Of a stretch of DNA of 64,000 nt, positions 26,732 to 34,990 are shown piece after piece. The notes under the pieces were generated by a model. The model saw nothing but the letters and a program-made list of their open reading frames with translations, ran no database searches and was not told where the DNA came from. Where the stretch lies: assembly GCF_005311025.1 (NCBI RefSeq), contig NZ_CP031747.1, forward strand, positions 3,507,860-3,571,859, written 5' to 3'. Numbering within the stretch: the first letter of the stretch is position 1; each line of letters begins with the position of its first letter. The translations under genes were made by a program, and so were the position numbers. The DNA comes from Alcaligenes faecalis (lineage in GTDB: Bacteria > Pseudomonadota > Gammaproteobacteria > Burkholderiales > Burkholderiaceae_B).

Positions 26732-27559
26732 TTATGAGCCAGACGACTGCGCCTGCCAGCGTTCAAACCAGTGACGGGGCGACTTGCCCTGCTCTGGCCC
26801 GAGTACGGAAAAGCCACCATCGACGGGCAGATCAATGCCTGTCATCCAGGAAGCCGCTCCCGACACGGCAAACAGCACCACCTGGGCGACCTCTTCACCG
26901 GAGCCGACTCGGCCCAAAGGATGAACTTGCGCCCCAACCTGATTGGCCAGTTCGCGCGAACCGCCGCTCATGCGTTCAACGGATGGCGACCAGGTCCAGG
27001 CTGGCGAGACCGTCAGCACACGAATGCCCGAGGGAGCCAATTCCACGGCCAAGCTTTTTGTAAACTGCAGGATGGCCGCTTTGGAGGCGGGATACAGCGC
27101 GCGTCCGGCCACGCCGAATTTGCCACCTGTACTGCCCATATTGATGATGACCCCGCCCTGCCCCATATGCGGCGTGGCTTTCTGGGCCAGAATCGCGCTG
27201 GAGATCAGGTTCACATCCAGCGTTTGATGCCATAGCTCCCGGCTGGAAGCCAGGCCTTCGTCCCCGTAGGAACAGGCATTGTTCACCACAATGTCGATGC
27301 GGCCAGTTTGTGCCAGGGCGGCCTGCACGCAGGCATCCAGCTGTGCATCATCACAAATATTGGCGGCCATGAACTGGGCCTTGCCTACGGCCTGCAGACG
27401 CGCCTCGGTACGCTGACCTTCTTCCTGACTGCGACCCACGATCAGCACCCACGCACCGGCGGCACACAGAGCCAGGGCGATATCTGCCCCCAGCCCTTGC
27501 GTGGACCCGGTCACGATGGCGACCTTACCTTGTAAATTCACCTTCATGTCCTGCTGCAT
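26732..27559 (-). CDS. Short-chain dehydrogenase/reductase
   Basis: NAD(P)-dependent SDR of 275 residues, classical type. Cofactor motif TGSTQGLG at about 18-25, the NNAG motif reads NNAC, the catalytic Ser is in INMGSTGG, and YPASK gives the catalytic Tyr and Lys. In ring-hydroxylating pathways an SDR often oxidises the cis-dihydrodiol made by the Rieske enzyme, and its position here (10 bases after the isochorismatase-fold gene) suits that role. The C-terminal extension (GPEQGKSPRHWFERW) is longer than usual. The first ATG follows AGGAGAAGG. The NNAC variation is close to the active site and worth noting. Confidence 0.93.
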   Translation of the reverse strand: MQQDMKVNLQGKVAIVTGSTQGLGADIALALCAAGAWVLIVGRSQEEGQRTEARLQAVGKAQFMAANICDDAQLDACVQAALAQTGRIDIVVNNACSYGDEGLASSRELWHQTLDVNLISSAILAQKATPHMGQGGVIINMGSTGGKFGVAGRALYPASKAAILQFTKSLAVELAPSGIRVLTVSPAWTWSPSVERMSGGSRELANQVGAQVHPLGRVGSGEEVAQVVLFAVSGAASWMTGIDLPVDGGFSVLGPEQGKSPRHWFERWQAQSSGS

Positions 27560-27568
27560 GTCCTTCTC

Positions 27569-28177
27569 CTACTGTGCTTGGGGCGCGCCGAACACCGTCG
27601 CCCAATCTTCGTCCCGGTCAATATGAGCAATCAGGCTCATGCTGGCCAGGGAGGCTTCATGTGTGGCCGGTGGAGCACCGCAAGCGCTGGCCACCACCGC
27701 CACTTCATAGCCCATATCCACTGCGTGACGCACCGTGCTCTCGACTACAGAATGGGTAGCCACACCGGCAATTACCAGGCGCTCCACACCCAAACGACGT
27801 ACGACCGGTTCCAGCGCGGAACCAAAGAAAGCGTTAATACGCGTGTGGTGGACTTCAAACTCGTCAGGCAAGGGAGCCAGCCCGTCAAAGAACTGGGCTC
27901 CCCAGCTGCCAGTCTGCATGGCGCCGATTCGTTTCACATTGTGCAGAATCGGCGCATTGCACAGCAGGTCGGCATAGTCAGGCCGATAGCCCACCCGTAC
28001 ATGCACAATGGGTACGCCCTGTGCGCGGGCCTGCGCCAGCAAACGGCCTGCGGCCTCGATCAAGGCCTGACGCTGGGGGCTATTGGCCTCTACCCCCACG
28101 CGGATCAGGCCATCGGCGTGCAGGACGTCGTTTTGATAATGCAGGGCCAGCAAGGCTGTGTGATGGGCTGCCGACAT
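27569..28177 (-). CDS. Isochorismatase-fold protein lacking the catalytic triad
   Basis: A 202-residue protein with the isochorismatase/cysteine-hydrolase fold, recognisable by LLALHYQNDVL at the N-terminus, VHHTRINAFFGSALEPVVRRLGVERLVIAGVATHSVVES and VVVASACGA-like C-terminal strand. The family triad is Asp-Lys-Cys. Here the Asp position is His13 (LHYQND for the usual DMQND), the Lys position is His111 and the Cys position is Val144 (THSVVES for the usual TNVCVES). All three are lost while the scaffold is well kept, so it is unlikely to be an amidase or isochorismatase by the known mechanism. It may be a metal-binding or regulatory derivative or use another chemistry. The ATG overlaps the stop of the oxygenase beta gene by one base. 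Confidence 0.85.
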   Translation of the reverse strand: MSAAHHTALLALHYQNDVLHADGLIRVGVEANSPQRQALIEAAGRLLAQARAQGVPIVHVRVGYRPDYADLLCNAPILHNVKRIGAMQTGSWGAQFFDGLAPLPDEFEVHHTRINAFFGSALEPVVRRLGVERLVIAGVATHSVVESTVRHAVDMGYEVAVVASACGAPPATHEASLASMSLIAHIDRDEDWATVFGAPQAQ

Positions 28178-28713
28178 TAGATGTACACCTGAATAGCGCC
28201 GTGAACCGCGTCACGATCCACCAGGTTCACCTGCTTCATGCGCAGTTTCCAGCCACCGCCCTCCTGGGCCTGCAGCTTGTGAATCAGGCTGCCCACACGG
28301 TAGACCGGATCTTTACCGCGCCACTCCATGGAGTGGAAGCTGGAACGCACCACCAGATAGCCTTCCGGATCAGTGCCATCAATCATCACATTGCCCAGCA
28401 CACGGCAGGACTGTGTGATTGGCTGCTGGGACCAGTTGCGGTGGTTTTCCAGACGACGGATACGCAGTTCACGCAGCAGCTTGTTTTCCCAGCACAGGGA
28501 AATGTGCTCGTAAGGACTTTCCTGATCGTAGCTGTGAGGAATCCAGTACATGCCCTCCTCGGTCCACAGATCCAGCCATGCTTGCCAGCGACGCTCGTCC
28601 AGCAAACGAGCTTCGTGATAGATGAACTGCTCCACTTCACGGATGGCTTCCAGGCTCAGGTTCACAGGCGTGACCTGATCCACGCTGACGTCAAAATCAA
28701 TATCAAACAACAT
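28177..28713 (-). CDS. Rieske ring-hydroxylating oxygenase, beta subunit
   Basis: Small subunit of an aromatic-ring-hydroxylating dioxygenase, 178 residues, typical length. NTF2-like fold with the family stretches VEQFIYHEARLLDERRWQAWLDLWTEEGMYWIPHS, the conserved RRLENHR-type loop and a C-terminal KLRMKQVNLVDRDA. Beta subunits are structural in alpha3beta3 enzymes. It follows the alpha gene after 32 bases and overlaps the next gene by one base. Confidence 0.95.
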   Translation of the reverse strand: MLFDIDFDVSVDQVTPVNLSLEAIREVEQFIYHEARLLDERRWQAWLDLWTEEGMYWIPHSYDQESPYEHISLCWENKLLRELRIRRLENHRNWSQQPITQSCRVLGNVMIDGTDPEGYLVVRSSFHSMEWRGKDPVYRVGSLIHKLQAQEGGGWKLRMKQVNLVDRDAVHGAIQVYI

Positions 28714-28745
28714 AAGAATTCTCCTTGGCTCGGACAGCAGCCCGC

Positions 28746-30137
28746 TTAAGCCTGTGTTGCGGGGGCGATGGGCTCACCAGAAGCCGAACGCACCGTGGCT
28801 TTACCACTATCTTCCGACTGCGCAGGCGCGTCGTACAGACTGGTAGTCATGAAATGCTTCCAGGCGCGGAACTGATTGCGCATGGGCAATTCGCTGGTGC
28901 CGTTGGTGGCGACCATACCGCCTTCGATAGGCTTGTCAGTGCCGTCATAGCGGTGCATGCTGATCCAGTCTCCGCCATTGGTCTGGTTACCTTCCTGACA
29001 GCGGCCATAGACTTCGATATCGTCCGGCATCACATTGGACGACGGCGAGTTGATCAGGTTGGCGTACATCAGGCCGCGCTTGTAAATATCGTCAGGCGCA
29101 CCTTTCAGGCGGAACAGCTGGATTTCCACATGAGTGCGGTCCACCGCCACCGGGCGAATCACACGGAACTGCTGGAATACGGTGTGGGGCGAACCACTGC
29201 CGTAAATAATGCTGTTGTGACGGTTCTCGCCCAGAATGTTCAAGGCTTTTTCTTCACCGTAGGCTTCTTTCAGGGTTTCGTAGTGCGCCTTGGTGATCGG
29301 GTCAGTTTCGATGGCACCTGGATTGAAAATCCCTTCCATATAGCCGTGGCCGTTATCAAAGGCATACAGGTCCAGCTTTTCCCAGAAACCGTAGGGCTCG
29401 CCGTTACCGTCCATGATGTGCAGTTCCAGCGGCATGGAGCCGTAGTCTTGGGCCTGCTCGCGGGCTGCCACGTAGGACGACTCGTGCGTCACGTTGGCAT
29501 GCATGGTGTCGTGCAGGTTCTCGTAGAACACCTTCCAGTTGGAGGGCTGCCAGACCTTGAAGCTGCCGCCGGCCACTTCTACTTCACCCACGGGCGAGCG
29601 ATCGCACAGATTGTCGATAGAGGTAATGATGGGGCCCAGGAACTCCTTCAGATCCGGACCGTGGGCGCTTTGACAGGCAAAAACAAAACCACGGTAGCTT
29701 TCCACACGAGCCACACGGCGCATGGAGAAGTCCGGGTGCTTGGGATCAAAACAGGTGTTTTCCAGGCCGTTTTTCATCGGAGCGGCCAGATGCTGACCGT
29801 CCAGCTTGAACGTCCAGGCGTGGTAAGGACAGCGGAAGAACTTGCCCGCATTGCCGCAACCGTCCGCTACCACTTTCGCGCCCTTGTGCGGGCAACGGTT
29901 GTAGAGCACGTACACTTTCTTGTCGCTGCCGCGCACCATGATGACGTCCTGGCCGCCCAACAAGGTGGTGTGGTAGTCGCCGGGATTAGGCACCTGGCTG
30001 TCGTGGCCGATGTAGATCCAGGCACGGCCATAAATGCGTTCCATCTCCAGACGGAAGATCTCGGGGTCGGTATAGACCGATTTATGTACGCTGTCGCCCC
30101 GCACCAATGCGGACAGCTGTTCGTTGCTATAGCTCAT
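28746..30137 (-). CDS. Rieske ring-hydroxylating oxygenase, alpha subunit
   Basis: Catalytic subunit, 463 residues from the second of two adjacent ATGs, which has the best spacing to AAGGAGG. The Rieske [2Fe-2S] site is CPH at 82-84 and CPYH at 103-106; the mononuclear iron site shows the bridging Asp210 and ligands His213 and His218 in ENLHDTMHANVTH. Both centres look intact. The bridging segment resembles group III enzymes (salicylate/anthranilate-type) more than naphthalene or biphenyl dioxygenases, but the substrate cannot be named. Neither a ferredoxin nor a reductase is encoded in the operon, so electrons must come from elsewhere. It lies 38 bases after the binding-protein gene. Confidence 0.94.
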   Translation of the reverse strand: MSYSNEQLSALVRGDSVHKSVYTDPEIFRLEMERIYGRAWIYIGHDSQVPNPGDYHTTLLGGQDVIMVRGSDKKVYVLYNRCPHKGAKVVADGCGNAGKFFRCPYHAWTFKLDGQHLAAPMKNGLENTCFDPKHPDFSMRRVARVESYRGFVFACQSAHGPDLKEFLGPIITSIDNLCDRSPVGEVEVAGGSFKVWQPSNWKVFYENLHDTMHANVTHESSYVAAREQAQDYGSMPLELHIMDGNGEPYGFWEKLDLYAFDNGHGYMEGIFNPGAIETDPITKAHYETLKEAYGEEKALNILGENRHNSIIYGSGSPHTVFQQFRVIRPVAVDRTHVEIQLFRLKGAPDDIYKRGLMYANLINSPSSNVMPDDIEVYGRCQEGNQTNGGDWISMHRYDGTDKPIEGGMVATNGTSELPMRNQFRAWKHFMTTSLYDAPAQSEDSGKATVRSASGEPIAPATQA

Positions 30138-30175
30138 CATTACCTCCTTGCTGCCGGATGCTTGACGCACCCTCT

Positions 30176-31357
30176 TTATGACTTTTCCATCTTGCACTGC
30201 GGTGCAAAATGATCCTGGAACTGCTCGAATACGGTGGACACAATCTTGTTGCTCATCTGGCCCTTGTCATTCGGGGCCACTTCACGCATGTAGTAGGTCT
30301 GCACCGGATATTGGTTGTTGTTAAAGGCAAAGGCGCCGCGTACAGACTCGAACGGTGCACTGCGCAAGGCTTTACGCAGGGCCTCCCGGTCGGTAGCGGC
30401 CTTGGGGTCAGCCTTCAGTGCGCCATCCAGCAACAAGGCGGCGTCGTAGCCCTGGGAGGCGTACATGGAAGGCAGGCGACCGTAGGTCTTTTCAAAATCC
30501 GCCACAAAGCGTTTGTTGACCGGGTTATCCAGATCCGGCGACCACTGGGCGGCATTCGCCATGCCCTTCATGGACTCGCCAATCGCGGCAATCGTGTCCT
30601 GATCAGCCGAGAAGCCGGGGGTATACACCGCCAGTTGCGTGGACAGGCCCGAGTTGATCAGCTGCTTGATAAAAGACACGCCCATGCCGCCGGGCAGGAA
30701 GAAAAACACGGCATCCGCACCCGAAGCTCGCATTTGTGCCAGCTCGGCGGCGTAATCCATCTGGCCAACCTTCACATACACTTCGTCGGCAATCTCGCCC
30801 TTGAACAGACGCTTGAAGCCTTCAATGGACTCGCGACCACCGGGGTAGTTGGGGGCAATCAAATAGACTTTCTTGTGCGCCTGATCGGTCACGTACTTGC
30901 CCATCGCAGCGGGTATATCCTCGTTCTGCCAGGACACGCTGAAGAAATTGGGGTGACAACGTTCGCCCGCGTAATCGGCTGGGCCGGTGTTGGCGGAAAT
31001 GTAGACCGTGTCACTGTTCAAAATTGTCGGCATCACGGGCAGCAGTACATTGGAGAAGGCCATGCCGGTAATCACATCGACCTTGTCGCGCTTGACCAAA
31101 CGGTCCACCGCCTGGCGGCCTTCCATTGGTTTTTGCTGATCATCCAGCACCGTCAAGGCCACATCCACACCGCCGAGCTTGCCACCCGAGTGGTTCAGGC
31201 CCAGCTCGAAACCATCACGGATTTCTGCGCCAATGGCTGCACCAGGGCCAGACAAGGTGGTTAGCAGCCCCACCTTGAATACTTCCTGACTGGATGCCGG
31301 GCTACAGGCCAGGGCCAAGGCCAGCGTGCTCATACAGAACGCCACTTGTTTTTTCAT
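30176..31357 (-). CDS. Periplasmic branched-chain-amino-acid-type binding protein, no transporter partner
   Basis: A 393-residue type I periplasmic binding protein (LivJ/Peripla_BP_6 family): signal peptide to about residue 23, then VFKVGLLTTLSGPGAAIGAEIRDGFELG, the typical start of the ligand domain, and YASQGYDAALLLDGALKAD near the hinge. Relatives bind amino acids, amides or aromatic acids for ABC import. No permease or ATPase genes adjoin, so it must use a transporter encoded elsewhere or serve as a sensor. ATG 31357 follows GGACGGAGAC; the longer frame to 31477 lacks a signal peptide. As first gene of the Rieske operon it suggests that the substrate enters from outside. Confidence 0.93.
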   Translation of the reverse strand: MKKQVAFCMSTLALALACSPASSQEVFKVGLLTTLSGPGAAIGAEIRDGFELGLNHSGGKLGGVDVALTVLDDQQKPMEGRQAVDRLVKRDKVDVITGMAFSNVLLPVMPTILNSDTVYISANTGPADYAGERCHPNFFSVSWQNEDIPAAMGKYVTDQAHKKVYLIAPNYPGGRESIEGFKRLFKGEIADEVYVKVGQMDYAAELAQMRASGADAVFFFLPGGMGVSFIKQLINSGLSTQLAVYTPGFSADQDTIAAIGESMKGMANAAQWSPDLDNPVNKRFVADFEKTYGRLPSMYASQGYDAALLLDGALKADPKAATDREALRKALRSAPFESVRGAFAFNNNQYPVQTYYMREVAPNDKGQMSNKIVSTVFEQFQDHFAPQCKMEKS

Positions 31358-31662
31358 GTTTGTCTCCGTCCTCTGTCTTTCAAAAAACTGGACTTTAGTT
31401 CTGCCTTGGACCACCCCCAATACGCCGGAAGCTGTGTACCACTGACGCCCGTGATTTTTGCGGCGCTTGTCCTGCAAGCCAGAAAAGACGGGCCCAAGGG
31501 ACTACGTGAATACAGCAATTCCCAGTCGTATCCCAATCTGCTAAGGTGCCGGGACAGGACTACTGTTTTAGGTTTGAAATACATTAGACCGGCGCAGAAT
31601 GGGCGGCTATCCAGATATGGCAAGCCTTATCCCGAACCGGCAAAAATTTGGAGACACACATC
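31358..31662. promoter_or_regulatory. Divergent control region of the Rieske operon and its AraC-type regulator
   Basis: About 305 bases between two divergent genes. Similar stretches CGTATCCCAATC (near 31530) and CTTATCCCGAACC (near 31625) could be direct-repeat half sites for an AraC-type activator, but this is weak. I see no clear -35/-10 pair, and no frame here looks coding. Confidence 0.35.
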
Positions 31663-32649
31663 ATGCAAGCGTGGTTTATGTCAGGGCTGGCCCCCTTGCA
31701 ACACAGTGCGCCGCGCTTTGAATCGCGCTGCCCGGACCAGACACGCAGCGAGACGGCCGGTTTTTTAACCGAGCACCGCTTGACCTGGAATGACGGCCCG
31801 GTCGATGCTTCCCTGCGCTATGCCAGCAGCCACAGCTTTTCCTTTGTCTTGCTGAAATATGGCGCGGCGGTGCAGGTGTCGCCGGGGATTCTGGAGGATT
31901 TCCTGCTGTTTCAGGTGCCGATACAGGGACGCTCCTGTATTCGGGTTGGTCGGGAGTACGTCCAGGCCAACCCTAAAATCGCCAGCGTGATCTCCCCTTC
32001 CCTGCAGGTTGAACTGGATTGGGAACAGGGCTGTGAACAGTTTTTAGTGAAGATTCCGCGCCACCGGCTGGAAGAAGTGGCCCGTCAGACCTTGGGCTTG
32101 AGCCTGGACCGGCCCATTGAATTTGCCGCTGGCATGTCTCTGGATTCGCCGCACGGCTGCGCCTGGCAGCACCAGATTGGCAGCTTGCTGGCTTACGGTG
32201 GGCATTTGCCGCCCGAAATGGACCAGTGGTCGCGTCAGGCCGAGGACAATCTTTTGCTGCATCTGTTTCATACCCAGCCGGGTAACTACAGCCAGCAATT
32301 GCAGCAAAGCGTGCGCCCGGCCAGTTCGCGCCGGGTACAAAGAGCCGAGGATTTCATGCGGGCCAGCCTGGACGAGGCCCTGACGCTGGAGCAGATTGCC
32401 ACCGCGGCCTGTGCCAGTGTGCGCAGCCTGACGCTGGCATTTCGTACGGAGCGAGGGCTGAGCCCCATGCAGTTCTTGAAACAGATTCGTCTGGAAGCGG
32501 CCCAGCAAGCCATTCGTCATGCCGTGCCGGGTACCCAGGTCAGCGAGATTGCCTTGCGCTGCGGCTTCAACCATTTCGGCCGCTTCTGTGCAGACTACAA
32601 GTCCCGCTTCGGGCGTTCGCCCTCGCAGGACTTGCGTATCGTGGATTAG
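31663..32649 (+). CDS. AraC-family transcription regulator with cupin-like N-terminal domain
   Basis: A 328-residue activator. The N-terminal half (about 40-190) has the ligand-binding character of the AraC-binding-like domain found in regulators of aromatic degradation (AndR, CbdS, XylS type). The C-terminal DNA-binding region has two helix-turn-helix units: EDFMRASLDEALTLEQIATAACASVRSLTLAFR and VSEIALRCGFNHFGRFCADYKSRFGRSP. ATG 31663 follows GGAG at nine bases. It is divergent from the Rieske operon, the standard position of its activator. Its stop overlaps the stop of the PrpF gene by four bases, tail to tail. Confidence 0.92.
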   Translation: MQAWFMSGLAPLQHSAPRFESRCPDQTRSETAGFLTEHRLTWNDGPVDASLRYASSHSFSFVLLKYGAAVQVSPGILEDFLLFQVPIQGRSCIRVGREYVQANPKIASVISPSLQVELDWEQGCEQFLVKIPRHRLEEVARQTLGLSLDRPIEFAAGMSLDSPHGCAWQHQIGSLLAYGGHLPPEMDQWSRQAEDNLLLHLFHTQPGNYSQQLQQSVRPASSRRVQRAEDFMRASLDEALTLEQIATAACASVRSLTLAFRTERGLSPMQFLKQIRLEAAQQAIRHAVPGTQVSEIALRCGFNHFGRFCADYKSRFGRSPSQDLRIVD

Positions 32650-33809
32650 TCCTTCAAGGCTTTGCCAGGAACCCACACACGGCCATCAAACAGGCGACGC
32701 GCCGTACGATAGAAAGAACCGGCCTTGGCAAACCACTGGCCGTCTTTCTTTTCCACTTCCGCGCCCACTGTCAGCACACCGGAAGGCATGCCCAGACGCA
32801 GTGGACCTTGAGGGGCAACCGAGTCAGACAGACATTGCGAAGGCAGGCTGCCCGTCAAACGAGCAGCCACAGCGGTGCACAGCGAGATCGTCAAGGGCAA
32901 GGCGCGGTGCGGCTGGCCATTGGAAATCACGCGGGCAACCAGATCAATCTCTTTGGCAGGAACCACGTCGCCAGACAAGGTCGGGTTGTCCTGAGCCGGC
33001 GACACGATGCAAACAAAGGGCACGATGCGAATCTGACGTGCGGCTTCCACATCGGGAGCAATGCCCATGCGTACCGACGCCTGCACACGAATTGCGTCCA
33101 GACGCTCCAGCACTTCGGGGTGCGCTTCCAGCCAGTCGGGCAATTCCAGACCGGTCAGGCCTACATCAGCCGCGCGTACAAACACCGCTGCGTTGGCCGC
33201 GTCCACCAGCGACACCTCGATACGGCCTACGCCAGGCACATCCAGCCACTCGGTCAATTCACCGCTAGGCAGCAAGGAACCAGTAGAGGCACCACCAGGT
33301 TCCACAAAGTCCAGACGGATAGGCGAGCCCGTGCCGCCTACGCCGGGAATGGACAGATCACCGTCGTACCGGGGCTGACCATCTTCAACCGTGAAGTGGG
33401 CGTGAATGATCTTGTTGGTGTTGGTATTCAGAATGCGTACACACGCTTCGCCATCCTCAACCTTGACCATGCCCTGCTCTACTGCGTAAGGGCCGACGGC
33501 CGAGCTCATATTGCCGCAGTTGCCACGGTAATCCACCTTCTCTTCCTTGATGGCTACTTGCGCAAAGGTATAGTCCACGTCCGCGTCCGGATGGCTGGAC
33601 GGGCCGATAATACAAACCTTGGACAAGGAAGAAACACCACCGCCCATGCCGTCCAGTTGGCGACCGTAAGGGTCCGGCGTACCCATGGCAGCGGAAAACA
33701 GAGGCGTCCAGTCGTCGCGCTCGGCAGGCAGGTCTGCAATATTGAGCATCAAGGCTTTGCTGGTGCCACCACGCATGAACACGGCGGGAAGGGATTTTTG
33801 CTTCATCAC
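32646..33809 (-). CDS. PrpF-family isomerase (methylaconitate isomerase or oxalomesaconate tautomerase type)
   Basis: A 387-residue enzyme of the PrpF family, with the diaminopimelate-epimerase-like fold. Motifs: FMRGGTSKALML at the N-terminus, DYRGNCGNMSSAVGPYAVEQG with the catalytic-region Cys, and a second half with SVRMGIAPDVEAA. PrpF isomerises 2-methyl-trans- to cis-aconitate in the methylcitrate cycle; the homologue GalD tautomerises 4-oxalomesaconate in gallate degradation. The divergent aconitase next door supports a tricarboxylate substrate, but the usual partner AcnD and the genes prpB and prpC are not here. It starts two bases after the GntR gene ends, so the two are co-transcribed. 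Confidence 0.9.
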   Translation of the reverse strand: MMKQKSLPAVFMRGGTSKALMLNIADLPAERDDWTPLFSAAMGTPDPYGRQLDGMGGGVSSLSKVCIIGPSSHPDADVDYTFAQVAIKEEKVDYRGNCGNMSSAVGPYAVEQGMVKVEDGEACVRILNTNTNKIIHAHFTVEDGQPRYDGDLSIPGVGGTGSPIRLDFVEPGGASTGSLLPSGELTEWLDVPGVGRIEVSLVDAANAAVFVRAADVGLTGLELPDWLEAHPEVLERLDAIRVQASVRMGIAPDVEAARQIRIVPFVCIVSPAQDNPTLSGDVVPAKEIDLVARVISNGQPHRALPLTISLCTAVAARLTGSLPSQCLSDSVAPQGPLRLGMPSGVLTVGAEVEKKDGQWFAKAGSFYRTARRLFDGRVWVPGKALKD

Positions 33810-33810
33810 G

Positions 33811-34821
33811 TTATTCCTGGTTCTTGGCTTGCGCCATTAAAGAAAATTGCGCCGTCTCCTCCATGGGTTCGGCGTGAGAGACCATCGATTCACTAAAAGC
33901 GCCGGGCTGGCTGCTGCGTTGCTGCTGCTGCCGCTCCAGCTGCTGTACTTTCTCTTCACTGGCATTGCCCAGATGGCGGGCCAGCAGGGCGGAGGCCTGA
34001 GCGCGTTCGCCCTTTTCCAGCAAATCCAGAATTGCCAGATGCTCCAGGCATTGGCGACGAATACGTTCCCGATCCAGGGTTTCCTGATATTCCAGCAAGC
34101 GCCGCAACTGGTTCTGGCGTGTCACGGTCTGGGCGATAAAGCGGTTACCGGACAAGGAGGCCAAGGCTTCATGGAAGGTGGCATTGGCCTGATACATTTC
34201 CGCGTGTCCGGCATGACGCCAGCCCCCGTCGGCCAAGGCCTGCTGCTGCAAACGCACCCGGCGCAAGACAGTGGAGTCAATGGCGAAGCCCGGCAGCAGC
34301 ATGGCCGCTGGTTCCAGCATCTGGCGCAAGGTATAGCTTTCTTCGCAAGCCTGAGGGCCGTCAATCATGGGCAGGAAAGACCAGCCCTTGCTGGCGCGCT
34401 GTTCCATCCAGCCTTCATTGGCAGCACGAGCCAGAATGCGGCGCACACGCTCGCGTGTCAGGCCATAGCGGCGCATGGCGTCGTTTTCCGACAAGGTGTC
34501 ACCCCAAATACCAGATAGCTTGTCGCGGGCCAGTTGCAGATAGATCTGGTCGTCCTGGCTGGTACCCAGTTCTTCTTCGATCACACCAAGCTGGTCGGCC
34601 CCTTTCAACAGATATAAGCCACGTCGGGGCGGCTGTGCGCCCACAATGCCTTTTTCCGCCAGATAGGCCAGTGCGCCGCGTATGGGCGAGCGCGACGCAC
34701 CCAGCGCCTCGGCCAGCGATTGTTCCGTCAAATGATGCCCGGCCTGCAAATGCCCTGCCCGCACGTAGTCCAGCAGGCGATGTGCCAAGGTGACATGCAA
34801 AGAATTGGATTGGCTTTTCAT
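33811..34821 (-). CDS. GntR-family regulator with an extra winged-helix segment
   Basis: A 336-residue regulator, about 100 residues longer than usual FadR-type proteins. Order: a first winged helix (about 8-65, LTEQSLAEALGASRSPIRGALAYLAEKG), a second segment that also reads like a winged helix (about 100-150, TLSENDAMRRYGLTRERVRRILARAANEGWMEQ), and a C-terminal FCD-like all-helical ligand domain (about 170-290). A Gln-rich tail follows. ATG 34821 follows AGGAATG; a longer frame to 34905 would cross the operator palindromes. It is divergent from acnA and upstream of the PrpF gene, and is the likely regulator of both. Confidence 0.9.
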   Translation of the reverse strand: MKSQSNSLHVTLAHRLLDYVRAGHLQAGHHLTEQSLAEALGASRSPIRGALAYLAEKGIVGAQPPRRGLYLLKGADQLGVIEEELGTSQDDQIYLQLARDKLSGIWGDTLSENDAMRRYGLTRERVRRILARAANEGWMEQRASKGWSFLPMIDGPQACEESYTLRQMLEPAAMLLPGFAIDSTVLRRVRLQQQALADGGWRHAGHAEMYQANATFHEALASLSGNRFIAQTVTRQNQLRRLLEYQETLDRERIRRQCLEHLAILDLLEKGERAQASALLARHLGNASEEKVQQLERQQQQRSSQPGAFSESMVSHAEPMEETAQFSLMAQAKNQE

Positions 34822-34862
34822 GCCGACATTCCTAAAAATCGAAGCGATCCCGGATCGTTTTA

Positions 34863-34877
34863 TTGTATTATATACAA
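34863..34877. promoter_or_regulatory. Palindromic operator candidate 1 between gntR and acnA
   Basis: Perfect inverted repeat TTGTAT-TAT-ATACAA in the very AT-rich divergent spacer, of the size and T-x-G-T...A-C-x-A form bound by FCD-type GntR regulators. Confidence 0.7.
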
Positions 34878-34884
34878 ACAAAAT

Positions 34885-34897
34885 ACAATTTAATTGT
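34885..34897. promoter_or_regulatory. Palindromic operator candidate 2 between gntR and acnA
   Basis: Second perfect inverted repeat, ACAAT-TTA-ATTGT, centred 21 bases from the first, i.e. two helical turns, so two dimers could bind the same DNA face. Confidence 0.65.
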
Positions 34898-34990
34898 TTT
34901 ATCAAGGCTCCAGACGCATAATTTTATTTATTATTCTTGCTCAGGTTGGCCCCGCTTTCCTGGCTTCTTATTACGGATGAATCGTTTGCC

